From positions 1-50,036 of the forward strand of contig NZ_BJKB01000023.1 in NCBI RefSeq assembly GCF_010725055.1: a stretch of DNA of 50,036 bases, in the 5' to 3' direction. Below are positions 6,726 through 15,894 of the stretch, in pieces; the stretch's first letter is position 1; every line of letters begins with the position of its first letter. Origin of the DNA: Gelidibacter japonicus (GTDB taxonomy: Bacteria; Bacteroidota; Bacteroidia; Flavobacteriales; Flavobacteriaceae). The notes under the pieces were generated by a model. The model saw only the letters and a program-made list of their open reading frames with translations. It did no database searches and had not been told where the DNA came from. The translations under genes were made by a program, and so were the position numbers.

Positions 6726-8077
6726 AAGAAAAGCAAACACATAGCATTAAATTAGAATCCACTTGTAAGATAACAGATGAGATATGTCTCCCCGATACTA
6801 AATTACCTCGTGTGGTTATCGTTGGTGGTGGGTTTGCAGGTTTGGCATTGGTTGAGAAACTGAAACACAAAGAAGTTCAAGTGGTTTTACTCGATAAAAA
6901 TAACTTCCATCAGTTTCAGCCTTTATTGTATCAAGTGGCAACGAGTGCCCTGGAGCCTGACAGTATTGTATTTCCATTCAGAAAACAAATCAATGGCTAT
7001 AAAAATGTTTTCTTTCGTTTGGCTGAAGTTGAGGAAATTCAACCTGATTCAAATACTATATTGACCAATAAGGGAAGTATTTCTTATGACTATTTAGTGT
7101 TGGCTACTGGCACGACCACCAATTTCTTTGGGATGGATTCTGTGGCCGAAAATAGTTTGGGGATGAAGGATATTCGCGATTCCCTCAACATCCGTCATAT
7201 GATGTTGCAAAATTTGGAACAGGCAGCTATTACTTGTGATGATGAAGAACGCGACGCGTTGACAAATTTTGTAATAGTAGGTGGTGGTCCAGCAGGCGTA
7301 GAAATGGCAGGAGCTTTGGCAGAGTTTTGCAAATATATCCTTCCCAAAGATTACCCAGAGTACCCTTCTTCCATTATGAATATTTATTTAATAGAAGCCA
7401 TTGATGAGTTGTTAAGCACGATGTCAGACAAGGCATCATCGAAAACCCTCAAATATTTAGAAGATTTGAATGTAAAGGTATTATTAAATGAAGCTGTAAG
7501 CAATTATGATGGAAAAGAAGTCACTATCAAAAGTGGTAAGACCATTTTGGCTAAAAATCTTATCTGGACGGCTGGCGTAAAAGGACAATTCCCAAAAGGT
7601 ATTGATGAAAAACACGTGGTCAAGGGCAACCGTATAAAAACTGATTCATTTCTAATGGTTGAAGGATACAAAAATATATTTGCCATTGGCGATATTGCAG
7701 CTGTAATTTCAAAAGAAACACCGAAAGGGCATCCACAAGTAGCCCAGACAGCTATTCAGCAAGGTAAATGGTTGGGTAATTCACTATTAAAAATCATTAA
7801 GAACAAGTCCCCAAAACCTTTCGAATATAAAGACAAGGGTTCTTTGGCAACTGTAGGAAAACGTAAAGCAGTAGCCGACTTGGGAAAAATGAAGTTTGCT
7901 GGCTATTTCGCTTGGTTGCTATGGTCAATTGTACACCTGATGTCCATAAGCGGATTTAGAAATAGATTGATGGTTGGTTTTAATTGGGCGGTAAGTTATT
8001 TCACTTATGAAAAGAGCAACCGCTTGATTATTAGAAATTTTAAGCCAAAATCATTAATCGATAATACAGAAGAATAA
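6722..8077 (+). CDS. ndh: Type II NADH:quinone oxidoreductase
   Basis: A 451-aa flavoprotein that would oxidise NADH and reduce quinone without pumping protons. FAD site: VVIVGGGFAG (residues 31-40). NADH site: VIVGGGPAGVEMAGALAEF (around residues 183-202). The late FAD motif IFAIGDIAA is also present. The C-terminal region (about 380-440) has a hydrophobic amphipathic stretch (FAWLLWSIVHLM) that should dock it on the membrane. It is coupled to the upstream usp by a 4-nt overlap and followed 20 bp later by GAPDH, so NADH from GAPDH could be re-oxidised by this enzyme. Confidence 0.92.
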   Translation: MKEKQTHSIKLESTCKITDEICLPDTKLPRVVIVGGGFAGLALVEKLKHKEVQVVLLDKNNFHQFQPLLYQVATSALEPDSIVFPFRKQINGYKNVFFRLAEVEEIQPDSNTILTNKGSISYDYLVLATGTTTNFFGMDSVAENSLGMKDIRDSLNIRHMMLQNLEQAAITCDDEERDALTNFVIVGGGPAGVEMAGALAEFCKYILPKDYPEYPSSIMNIYLIEAIDELLSTMSDKASSKTLKYLEDLNVKVLLNEAVSNYDGKEVTIKSGKTILAKNLIWTAGVKGQFPKGIDEKHVVKGNRIKTDSFLMVEGYKNIFAIGDIAAVISKETPKGHPQVAQTAIQQGKWLGNSLLKIIKNKSPKPFEYKDKGSLATVGKRKAVADLGKMKFAGYFAWLLWSIVHLMSISGFRNRLMVGFNWAVSYFTYEKSNRLIIRNFKPKSLIDNTEE

Positions 8078-8097
8078 CTAATTAAAACAAAATTTAT

Positions 8098-9111
8098 ATG
8101 AAAGAAATAGGAGTTATAGGATACGGAGTCATAGGAAAAAGAGTGGCAGATGCCATTAGTTTACAAGACGATATGAATCTCACAGGCGTGTGCGATGTCA
8201 TCAGTGATTGGCGCTTGCAGAACGCTCTGAGAAAAGAGTATGATATCTATGCGGCAACCGCCGAAGCCGCAAAGGAAATGAAGGCTTCCGGTATTTCGAT
8301 AAAGGGCAGTTTACAGGATCTATTGGATAAAGTAGATCTGGTAGTCGATTGTACCCCCAAAAAAATAGCAGCACAAAATGTGAAAATCTATAAAGAGAAA
8401 GGACTCAAGTTTATTGTCCAGGGTGGCGAAAAACACGAAACCACTGGTCATTCCTTTAGCGCTGAAAACAATTACAAATCGGCATTAAACATAGATGCCA
8501 CAAGAGTTGTTTCCTGCAACACCACCTCTATCTTAAGAACATTGACCGCTTTAAAAAGAGCTGACTTATTGGATTATGCCAGAGGGACACTTTTAAGAAG
8601 AGCTACAGACCCTTGGGAAAGCCATTTAGGGGGTATTATGAACACAATGGTTCCCGAAAGAGACATCCCAAGCCATCAAGGTCCCGACGCGCAAAGTGTT
8701 GACCCTGATCTCAATGTCATCACTACTGCAATAAAGGTACCCCAAACCTTAAGCCATTTACATTACTGGAATGTGAAATTAAAAAAACAGGCCTCGAAGG
8801 AAGAGGTGCTGAATGCCTTTAAAACCTCCAGTCGCATCAAACTAATACAATATGATCAAGGTTTGGTTTCCAACAACACTATTAAAGAAATGTTTTTGGA
8901 TATGGGAAGACCTTGGGGCGATATGTATGAAGTGGTCCTCTGGGAAGATATGCTGAAAGTGGTGGGCGATGAACTTTTCTATGCCTACGTAGTCGATAAC
9001 CAAGCTATTGTAATCCCTGAAACCATTGATGCCATTCGCGCACTTACTGGAATTGAAACTGATCCAAACAAATCTATCGAAAAGACCAATGAAAGTCTAG
9101 GAATCAAATAA
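8098..9111 (+). CDS. gap2: Type II (archaeal-type) glyceraldehyde-3-phosphate dehydrogenase
   Basis: A 337-aa enzyme that would oxidise glyceraldehyde-3-phosphate to 1,3-bisphosphoglycerate with NAD(P)+. The nucleotide-binding start is [17 protein letters not shown], and the catalytic Cys140 lies in VVSCNTTS. These are the type II forms ([12 protein letters not shown] and SCNTTG in archaea) and not the bacterial GapA pattern SNASCTTN. Type II GAPDH is mainly archaeal and rare in bacteria. It lies between ndh and an FbaB-type aldolase (12 bp), making a short glycolytic or gluconeogenic module. The gene symbol is descriptive. Cofactor preference was not determined. Confidence 0.9.
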   Translation: MKEIGVIGYGVIGKRVADAISLQDDMNLTGVCDVISDWRLQNALRKEYDIYAATAEAAKEMKASGISIKGSLQDLLDKVDLVVDCTPKKIAAQNVKIYKEKGLKFIVQGGEKHETTGHSFSAENNYKSALNIDATRVVSCNTTSILRTLTALKRADLLDYARGTLLRRATDPWESHLGGIMNTMVPERDIPSHQGPDAQSVDPDLNVITTAIKVPQTLSHLHYWNVKLKKQASKEEVLNAFKTSSRIKLIQYDQGLVSNNTIKEMFLDMGRPWGDMYEVVLWEDMLKVVGDELFYAYVVDNQAIVIPETIDAIRALTGIETDPNKSIEKTNESLGIK

Positions 9112-9122
9112 ATTCATCTAAA

Positions 9123-10184
9123 ATGAAAACAAATATAAATATTACAGAACTTTTAGGGGAAAAAGCAGCCTTGTATTTAGATCACGTTTGTGAAAAAATA
9201 ACAAAGGATGAATTGCAAACCCCAAGTAAGAATAGTCTTGACAAGGTATTTGGCAATAGCAACAGAAATCCACAGGTACTACGAAGTCTTGCCCAATTGT
9301 ATAACCACGGAAATCTTGGTGGGACAGGCTACTTGAGTATTCTACCTGTGGACCAAGGCATTGAACATAGTGCAGCCTTTTCATTCTATAAAAACCCTGA
9401 CTATTTTGACCCCGAGAATATTATAAAACTGGCAATAGAATCAGGGTGCAATGGTGTGGCATCAACCTTTGGCGTATTGGGATTGAACGCTCGAAAATAC
9501 GCCCATAAAATCCCGTTTATTGTAAAGATTAATCACAACGAATTGCTCACCTACCCCAATAAATATGACCAAACATTATTTGGAAAAGTAAAAAATGCTT
9601 GGGATATGGGAGCCGTTGCCGTGGGGGCCACCATTTATTTTGGTTCCAAAGAAAGCAACAGGCAACTCAACGAAATAGCCGAAGCTTTTGGAGAAGCCCA
9701 TAGTTTAGGAATGGCTACCATTTTATGGTGTTATACCCGTAACGAAGCTTTTAAAACCGAAAAAGAAGATTACCACGCCGCTGCCGATGTAACCGGACAG
9801 GCCAACCATATCGGAGTAACCATTCAGGCAGATATCATTAAACAAAAATTACCGACCAATAATTTCGGATTTAGAGAAATAGGATTCGGAAAATATGACG
9901 ATGCCATGTATGACGCGTTGACTACAGACCATCCCATTGACCTTTGCAGGTTACAGGTAGCAAATTGTTATATGGGCAAAATAGGACTAATAAATTCAGG
10001 TGGTGGTTCTAAAGGAGAATCTGATTTAGTTGAGGCAATAACTACAGCGGTAATCAATAAAAGAGCTGGAGGTTCCGGATTGATAATGGGACGAAAAGCA
10101 TTTCAAAAACCTTTTGGCGAAGGGGTTAAATTAATTAGAACTGTGCAAAGTGTTTATTTAGATCATCATATCAATATAGCATAA
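9123..10184 (+). CDS. fbaB: Fructose-bisphosphate aldolase class I, FbaB/DhnA type
   Basis: A 353-aa TIM-barrel aldolase that splits fructose-1,6-bisphosphate to dihydroxyacetone phosphate and glyceraldehyde-3-phosphate. Family marks are [18 protein letters not shown] (about 71-88), [19 protein letters not shown] (about 132-150) and [10 protein letters not shown], whose Lys240 is the likely Schiff-base residue. A phosphate-binding end segment contains [15 protein letters not shown]. Length and motifs match E. coli FbaB. It pairs with the type II GAPDH upstream. It is unrelated in sequence to the second class I aldolase at 33185. The Lys assignment is by analogy. Confidence 0.92.
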   Translation: MKTNINITELLGEKAALYLDHVCEKITKDELQTPSKNSLDKVFGNSNRNPQVLRSLAQLYNHGNLGGTGYLSILPVDQGIEHSAAFSFYKNPDYFDPENIIKLAIESGCNGVASTFGVLGLNARKYAHKIPFIVKINHNELLTYPNKYDQTLFGKVKNAWDMGAVAVGATIYFGSKESNRQLNEIAEAFGEAHSLGMATILWCYTRNEAFKTEKEDYHAAADVTGQANHIGVTIQADIIKQKLPTNNFGFREIGFGKYDDAMYDALTTDHPIDLCRLQVANCYMGKIGLINSGGGSKGESDLVEAITTAVINKRAGGSGLIMGRKAFQKPFGEGVKLIRTVQSVYLDHHINIA

Positions 10185-10222
10185 TTAATAAACGAATAAA
10201 AAAATTGATTCATATTTTTATA

Positions 10223-11158
10223 ATGACAATACTAGTCATATCCATATTAATCTTCTTTCCTGTTATAGCCATAGCAGGCTATCAGCATTATAATATTATT
10301 AAGCAACCAGCCTATAATGCCAACAAGATGCCATTGAACTATGAAATTGTAGGATCTGGAGAAAACAAACTTGTTCTGTTACATGGATTAACAGGTTCAT
10401 TAAATTATTGGAAGCGTGATTTGGAAAATATTACCAAAACACATTCTTTGCTTCTAATAGACCTTCTTGGCTTTGGCGATTCGCCAAAACCAAATAGCAG
10501 CTATGCACTTTCCATTCAATTGGCTGCTGTTGAGTTGATTCTCAAAAAAGAGGGTTTCAATGATGGAAAAACAGTTATTGCTGGACATTCTATGGGCGCC
10601 ATTATTTCCTTGGCGCTCATGGAACAACAGCCAACTTGGTTTAAAGCAATCATCTTTATAAGCATCCCAGTCTATAAAGATGCTAATGATTTCAGAAAAA
10701 CGATGTCTACCAAGTCCTTTTCTCACAGGATTACTACAAGCAAGATTTCTAAATATCTCTGTATGATTCATCCTCTTTTTATGACACGCGCATTTAAACC
10801 GGATAATCTTACGGATAATGTTTTTGAAGATTCCAAAAAGCATCATTGGCAGAGTTATTATTATTCACTCACTGAGGTAATTTTAAAATCAGATTTATAT
10901 GCGATTGCAAGGAAAATTAAGGATAAACGGGTGCTTTTCATCCACGGAGAAAAGGACACCACAGCGCCTTTGGAAAAGGCTTTAAGTTTATCAAGGGTCT
11001 TTTCAAATACAGAAATTATTATTTCTCCTGAAGGAGACCATCAGTTTTTTCTGAAAGAAGCAGATTTTGTATGGAAGACAATCCAAGAGTTTACTGTTTC
11101 ATATAAAAAATCACAAAAACAATATTTATTGAGTACTAATAAAATTAAAAACTATTAA
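10223..11158 (+). CDS. Alpha/beta hydrolase, membrane-anchored
   Basis: An alpha/beta-hydrolase fold protein of about 311 aa. An N-terminal hydrophobic helix (MTILVISILIFF and following) probably anchors it. The oxyanion region LLHGLTGSLNYW, the nucleophile elbow GHSMG, the acid region HGEKDTTAPL and the final GDHQF supply the expected Ser-Asp-His triad. I chose the ATG at 10223 over the in-frame TTG at 10205. The next gene starts 3 bp after the stop. The substrate is unknown; esterase, lipase-like or polyester depolymerase activities are all possible in this fold. Confidence 0.8.
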   Translation: MTILVISILIFFPVIAIAGYQHYNIIKQPAYNANKMPLNYEIVGSGENKLVLLHGLTGSLNYWKRDLENITKTHSLLLIDLLGFGDSPKPNSSYALSIQLAAVELILKKEGFNDGKTVIAGHSMGAIISLALMEQQPTWFKAIIFISIPVYKDANDFRKTMSTKSFSHRITTSKISKYLCMIHPLFMTRAFKPDNLTDNVFEDSKKHHWQSYYYSLTEVILKSDLYAIARKIKDKRVLFIHGEKDTTAPLEKALSLSRVFSNTEIIISPEGDHQFFLKEADFVWKTIQEFTVSYKKSQKQYLLSTNKIKNY

Positions 11159-11161
11159 ACC

Positions 11162-11992
11162 ATGAAAAACATTCTCGTACCTACAGACTTTTCAGAAAAC
11201 TGCAATAAAGCAGCAGAACTCGGAATCAAATTAGCTAAGCTTTATAATTCAGAGATCCATTTTTTTCATTTAATGAAAACGCCAGTTGACTGGGTAAAGT
11301 TGGATCTACAAAAGGAAATGCAGTATCCCGAAACAGTAAAACAAATAGGAAGTGCTAAAGCTGCCCTGAGAGAACTGGATAAAAAAGCAGAACGAGAAGG
11401 ACTAAAAAGTAGAACCTTCTTGGAGTTTGATGGCGGACAGGCCAATATCCTTAAACATTCAGGGCATTTCCATCACGACTTTATAGTTACGGGAAGTAGC
11501 GGCACCCAAGGCGGCGTACGTGAATTACTGGGTAGCAATGTCGAAAAAATAGTGAGAAGAGCCGATGTGCCAGTAATTGTGGTCAAGCATCAAGAAGTAT
11601 CCTTCCCATTCAAGGATATCGTTTTTGTTTCAGATTTCTCAGAAGATGTCAGCGAAGCATTTAAACATGTTATTTCGATTGCGGAAAAATGTGGAGCGCA
11701 TATTCATTTATTGAGAGTCAATACTGAAACAGACTTTAATAGTATTGACCAGGGGCTAAACCCGATCAAAGAATTCCTGAAAAAACTTCCCGATTTGGAC
11801 AAGTTCTCAATGAATGTATATAACGAACCTGATGTAGAAACAGGCATAAACAATTTTTTAAAGTATAAAGATGCCGATTTGATCGCTATATGTACCAATG
11901 GACGTACTGGTTTTTTAAGCCTGTTTTCCAAGAGTATCGCTGAAGGTGTAACTAATCGTTCCGAATTACCGGTGATGACCATTAAAGTATAA
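11162..11992 (+). CDS. Tandem universal stress protein (two UspA domains)
   Basis: A 276-aa protein with two UspA domains. Domain 1 (about 1-142) starts NILVPTDFSENC and has GSSGTQGGVRELLGSNVEK, close to the ATP-binding pattern. Domain 2 (about 150-276) starts DIVFVSDFSEDVSEAF and ends with NGRTGFLSLFSKSIAEG, where the usual G-9x-G-S/T pattern is lost, so it may be regulatory or non-binding. It lies 3 bp after the hydrolase and 2 bp before the ATP-cone nuclease, a very tight operon. It is the second intact usp gene of the island. Confidence 0.9.
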   Translation: MKNILVPTDFSENCNKAAELGIKLAKLYNSEIHFFHLMKTPVDWVKLDLQKEMQYPETVKQIGSAKAALRELDKKAEREGLKSRTFLEFDGGQANILKHSGHFHHDFIVTGSSGTQGGVRELLGSNVEKIVRRADVPVIVVKHQEVSFPFKDIVFVSDFSEDVSEAFKHVISIAEKCGAHIHLLRVNTETDFNSIDQGLNPIKEFLKKLPDLDKFSMNVYNEPDVETGINNFLKYKDADLIAICTNGRTGFLSLFSKSIAEGVTNRSELPVMTIKV

Positions 11993-11994
11993 CA

Positions 11995-12837
11995 ATGAAT
12001 AAATCAATTATAATAAAAAAATATTCTGGTGAATACCAAGTTTTTGATGTAAACAAACTCATCAACTCCCTGCGACGTTCGCGGGCAGATGAGGATATTG
12101 TTCAGGATATAGCCCGTAAGGTACATGAGCAGATTGAAGAAGGGATGTCAACCAAAAAAATCTATCAATTGGCATTCAGGATGCTAAAGGCTAAATCGCG
12201 GGTAAGTGCGTCAAAGTACAAGCTTAAAAAGGCTTTGATGGAACTGGGACCTACTGGTTTTCCATTTGAAAGGATGGTAGGCCAGCTATTGGCACACGAA
12301 GGATTTGCAACAGAGGTTGGTGTGATAGTTCAGGGCAATTGTGTGCAGCACGAAGTAGATGTGATAGCCCAAAAAGACAGTAAGCATTATATGATTGAAT
12401 GTAAATACCATAGCGATCAAGGACGGTTCTGCAATGTGAAAATACCATTATATATCCATTCGAGATTTTTGGATGTAGAGAAACAATGGGAGCGGCAAAA
12501 GGAGCACGAATCTAAACTTCATAAAGGAGGCCTGTACACCAATACACGCTTTACAAGTGATGCCTTACAATATGGTAAATGTGTGGGATTATTATTGACA
12601 AGTTGGGATTATCCACGGGGCGATGGTTTAAAAGAGAGAATAGACAAATCCGGTCTGCACCCATTGACCGCTTTAACCACGCTGACTAAAGCTGAAAAAA
12701 CAAAGTTGCTGGACAAAGGAATCGTACTCTGTAAAGAGCTTCACGAAAATCCTGCGTTGTTAGAGCATATAGGAGTCGATAAAAAAAGGCACAAAAATAT
12801 TTTAGAAGATTCAAAAGAGCTATGTAAAAGCACTTAA
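11995..12837 (+). CDS. ATP-cone / PD-(D/E)XK nuclease fusion protein
   Basis: A 280-aa protein with an N-terminal ATP-cone domain (about residues 3-88; IIIKKYSGEYQVFDVNKLIN at the start and the later MSTKKIYQLAFRML), the nucleotide-sensing module known from NrdR and ribonucleotide reductases. A restriction-endonuclease-like domain follows (about 89-200), with FERMVGQLLAHEGF, the acidic strand HEVDVIAQ (Asp122) and IECKYH (Glu135, Lys137), that is D-x12-ExK. The C-terminal part (about 200-280) is helical. The fusion implies DNA or RNA cleavage controlled by ATP/dATP. It is encoded 2 bp after a tandem usp. Target and effector are unknown. Confidence 0.8.
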   Translation: MNKSIIIKKYSGEYQVFDVNKLINSLRRSRADEDIVQDIARKVHEQIEEGMSTKKIYQLAFRMLKAKSRVSASKYKLKKALMELGPTGFPFERMVGQLLAHEGFATEVGVIVQGNCVQHEVDVIAQKDSKHYMIECKYHSDQGRFCNVKIPLYIHSRFLDVEKQWERQKEHESKLHKGGLYTNTRFTSDALQYGKCVGLLLTSWDYPRGDGLKERIDKSGLHPLTALTTLTKAEKTKLLDKGIVLCKELHENPALLEHIGVDKKRHKNILEDSKELCKST

Positions 12838-12879
12838 GAGTTAATGATATAAAAGTTCAACAATCTTAAAATAAAACAG

Positions 12880-13134
12880 ATGAAAACAGATGAAACCCAA
12901 AAACAGAACCATATAGATTTGGAGCCATTTTACCAAGCACTGGAAGATGACCCAAAACTACTTGAAGAAGCCCTTGAAATATTATTGGGGATGGTAAACT
13001 TCGAATCTAAGTCCGTAAAGAAGTTGGCGCTTATTATCAAAGAGGACTCCCGCAATCTATATAATGAAATAGCGGAATTGAGCAAATCGATCCAAGATAA
13101 AGGAAACACGGCCTCTTGTTGTGGTGGCCACTAA
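12880..13134 (+). CDS. Small acidic protein with C-terminal CCGGH
   Basis: An 84-aa soluble protein, strongly helical and acidic in its first 70 residues (two predicted helices with ALEDDPKLLEEALEILLG and KKLALIIKEDSRNLYNEIAE). It ends in ASCCGGH, a likely metal or thiol site. No domain is recognised. It sits between the ATP-cone nuclease and the beta-CASP protein, with 42 and 54 bp gaps, so it is probably part of the same unit. A partner or inhibitor of one of these enzymes is possible but unsupported. Confidence 0.6.
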   Translation: MKTDETQKQNHIDLEPFYQALEDDPKLLEEALEILLGMVNFESKSVKKLALIIKEDSRNLYNEIAELSKSIQDKGNTASCCGGH

Positions 13135-13188
13135 ATGTTGGAGTGGCAATTAGTACAACTTATTTAATCATTCTAATAACAACTACAA

Positions 13189-14562
13189 ATGAAAACCAAT
13201 AACATAAACATCCACTTTCTGGGAGCAGCAGGTACGGTAACTGGCTCAAAATATTTAGTAGACACAGGAGATAGAAAAATACTGATAGACTGTGGACTTT
13301 TTCAAGGGCTAAAGGAATTACGAATTAAAAACTGGGAGTATCCACCTGTAAAAGTTTCCGAAATTGATATGGTATTGCTTACGCACGGCCATTTGGATCA
13401 CACAGGTTATCTGCCAAGGTTGGTGAAACATGGTTTCAATGGGCCAATATATGGTACCAATCCCACGTTGGCCATTGCAAAAATCATACTCAATGATAGT
13501 GCAAAAATACAGGAACAGGAAGCTGAACGTGCCAACAAGGATGGCTATTCCAAACACCAACCTGCACAACCACTCTACGATTTAAATGATGTAGAAAAAA
13601 CCATTCCACATTTCAAGAACGTTCCACAATCCCAATGGCTTCCTTTATTTGATGGAATCAGAGCTCGTTTTCAATACAACGGACATATTCTGGGTGCTAC
13701 GTTCATCGAGTTGGATGTTCATGGAAAACGCTTCGTATTTTCGGGAGATATCGGAAGAACCAATGATTTATTGCTCTATCCTCCCCTGAAACCTAAAAAA
13801 GCTGATGTCCTATTTATAGAATCGACATACGGAGGCAGGTTTCATCCTGATGAAGTGGAAGCACTTCCACAAATTGAAAAACTGGTCAACGACACTGTTA
13901 ATAAAGGTGGCAGCCTGTTTATCCCAAGCTTTTCGGTAGAACGCGCGCAACTGATGATGCTGATTTTCTGGAAATTACTCAAAGAGAACAAAATTCCCAA
14001 AGTACAAATGATAATGGACAGCCCAATGGGAGCCAATGTTTTGGAACTCTTCTACCGTACCGGAGATTGGCATAGGCTGAACGAGAATGAATGTGATGAA
14101 ATGTGTTCGCACTTTACGGTCGTGAGCAGTTATCGAGAAACAATGGAATTGCGGACTGACAATAAGCCAAAAATCGTGATCGCAGGAAGCGGAATGCTTA
14201 CAGGTGGCAGAATGCTCAACTATTTGGAAACACAGGCACAAAACCCTAACAACACTTTGCTCTTCGTCGGGTATCAAGCAGAAGGAACCCGTGGAAGAAA
14301 GTTATTGGAAGGTGATAAGGAATTGAAAGTGTATGGAAAATGGGTGCCATTTAACATGGAGGTCGCAGAAATTCAAGGGCTTTCCGCACACGCAGATCAC
14401 ACAGAACTTATGGATTGGATGCGCAAAATTAAAAATAAACCAGAGCGAATCTTTATCGTACACGGCGAGAAAGAAAGTGCGGAAGCCCTTCAAAAAGGGA
14501 TAAAGGAAACCTATGGTTGGGATGCTGAAATCCCACAACTATATAGTATCGAAAATGTATAA
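13189..14562 (+). CDS. MBL-fold beta-CASP RNA/nucleic-acid hydrolase
   Basis: A 457-aa metallo-beta-lactamase-fold protein with the zinc motif LTHGHLDHTG (His66, His68, Asp70, His71), a later Asp in FSGDIGR, and the beta-CASP and RNA-specificity parts (GSGMLTGGR; GLSAHADHTEL; IVHGE). These marks place it with the CPSF73/YSH1-like ribonuclease family. Bacterial relatives of this short form are often found beside usp and ATP-cone genes. Here it follows the ATP-cone nuclease and the CCGGH protein, so stress-linked RNA processing is the leading inference. Substrate is unknown. Confidence 0.9.
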   Translation: MKTNNINIHFLGAAGTVTGSKYLVDTGDRKILIDCGLFQGLKELRIKNWEYPPVKVSEIDMVLLTHGHLDHTGYLPRLVKHGFNGPIYGTNPTLAIAKIILNDSAKIQEQEAERANKDGYSKHQPAQPLYDLNDVEKTIPHFKNVPQSQWLPLFDGIRARFQYNGHILGATFIELDVHGKRFVFSGDIGRTNDLLLYPPLKPKKADVLFIESTYGGRFHPDEVEALPQIEKLVNDTVNKGGSLFIPSFSVERAQLMMLIFWKLLKENKIPKVQMIMDSPMGANVLELFYRTGDWHRLNENECDEMCSHFTVVSSYRETMELRTDNKPKIVIAGSGMLTGGRMLNYLETQAQNPNNTLLFVGYQAEGTRGRKLLEGDKELKVYGKWVPFNMEVAEIQGLSAHADHTELMDWMRKIKNKPERIFIVHGEKESAEALQKGIKETYGWDAEIPQLYSIENV

Positions 14563-14580
14563 CTTTTTAATCATTCAAAA

Positions 14581-15120
14581 ATGCAAATAAAGAGAGCATA
14601 CACCAACTGGCATGTAATAACAGGTGGTCCGAGCACTGGAAAAACTACTGTCATAAATATGTTAGATGAAAGAGGCTATAATACCACCATTGAGCATGCC
14701 AGGCACTATATAGACACCATGCGTATCGAAGGTCAGACGGTAGAAGACCTAAAAAAAAATAAAAGAAAATTTCAATTAGGTGTTTTGGATATGCAAATTG
14801 AACAAGAAAATGCCATCCAGCCAGAGGATTTAGTTTTTTTGGACAGGGCCATACCAGATGCTATGGCATACTATCAATTTCTAATGTTGGACTACGATGA
14901 GAAATTACTTGATGCAGTTAAAAATACCAGTTATAAAAAAATATTCATTTTAGACCGATTGCCATTCATCAAAGACTATGCAAGAACCGAAGATGAGGAA
15001 GATCAAAAGAAAATTCATCAATTAATAATAGAGGTTTACACGTCTCTGGGTTTTCCAATTATTCATGTTCCGGTTTTGCCGCCAAATGAACGTGTAGAAT
15101 TTATTTTAAATAATATATAA
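14581..15120 (+). CDS. P-loop NTPase (AAA_28 family)
   Basis: A 179-aa single-domain P-loop ATPase or kinase-like protein. Walker A is GGPSTGKTT (residues 15-23). A Walker B-like strand is LVFLDRAIPDAMAYY (about 83-97), and FILDRLPFIKDYART carries a lid-like Arg-rich turn. The AAA_28 family is close to the NadR-type nicotinamide riboside kinases and thymidylate kinase-like NTPases, and its substrate is usually unknown. It starts 18 bp after the beta-CASP gene. The final step could be a nucleotide or nucleoside phosphorylation, but that is a guess from the fold. Confidence 0.75.
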   Translation: MQIKRAYTNWHVITGGPSTGKTTVINMLDERGYNTTIEHARHYIDTMRIEGQTVEDLKKNKRKFQLGVLDMQIEQENAIQPEDLVFLDRAIPDAMAYYQFLMLDYDEKLLDAVKNTSYKKIFILDRLPFIKDYARTEDEEDQKKIHQLIIEVYTSLGFPIIHVPVLPPNERVEFILNNI

Positions 15121-15191
15121 TAGCAATGATTATAAAGATAATTGAACCTGTATTTAGATTTAATCTATAAATTAAATTGTTTCGAATAACG

Positions 15192-15890
15192 ATGAAAATA
15201 TTTATCAACTTTAATTCAAAACATCATGGATCATTTACTAAATCTATAATGTTACCTGCACTATTATTCTATTTCGTTTTAGGCTTTACAAGTATAGTGG
15301 CCCAAAACGAAATGCTCATCGGGCAAATTGCAGACAGATTTGTCGTTCGCGAAAATTTTGATAAAGGAGGGGTGTTTCTTAACAAACAAACCTTTGAAGC
15401 AGGGAACGTAATTGCTGAAAATGGATATTATGAAATCGAGGTAATTACGGAACTGTTTGACAATGACAAAAAATCAACCGACAAATACACCACGACCTAT
15501 CGCTGTAAACCCGATGAAGGGAGTATAATGGTAATGGCTTTTCCATTTTCCAAACCAAAATCAAAGGAAACCACAATTAGCACGACATCTAAAAATTTTA
15601 AAGAACTCTACGATTTGGAAAACCTGGAAAATATAGAACTTGAAATGAGCTTTGACTCGGGCCTGTTAAACTTTTTTGGTTCAAAAAGCATCATAAAGAT
15701 TTACGACCGAAAATTAGAGAATAATAAAAACAATATCACATCGAAAATTAATATAAAGGCCTATGCGCTCGGCTTTCGTATTAAACAACTCAACTATATT
15801 GTTAACGAGAAATTAAATAAAAAAGGTTTATTGACCTTTCAGAAATTTACCGAAGCCGATGGTAGTTATTTTATATTGAACTATAAATAA
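15192..15890 (+). CDS. Secreted protein of unknown function
   Basis: A protein of about 232 aa with a signal sequence (hydrophobic core LPALLFYFVLGF, cleavage near VAQ). The mature part is rich in beta strands and acidic/Lys patches with no recognised domain. The ATG at 15192 is preferred to the upstream TTG at 15177. It is the only secreted member of the island run and lies 4 bp before the small gene at 15895, so co-expression is likely. Confidence 0.55.
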   Translation: MKIFINFNSKHHGSFTKSIMLPALLFYFVLGFTSIVAQNEMLIGQIADRFVVRENFDKGGVFLNKQTFEAGNVIAENGYYEIEVITELFDNDKKSTDKYTTTYRCKPDEGSIMVMAFPFSKPKSKETTISTTSKNFKELYDLENLENIELEMSFDSGLLNFFGSKSIIKIYDRKLENNKNNITSKINIKAYALGFRIKQLNYIVNEKLNKKGLLTFQKFTEADGSYFILNYK

Positions 15891-15894
15891 AGAA

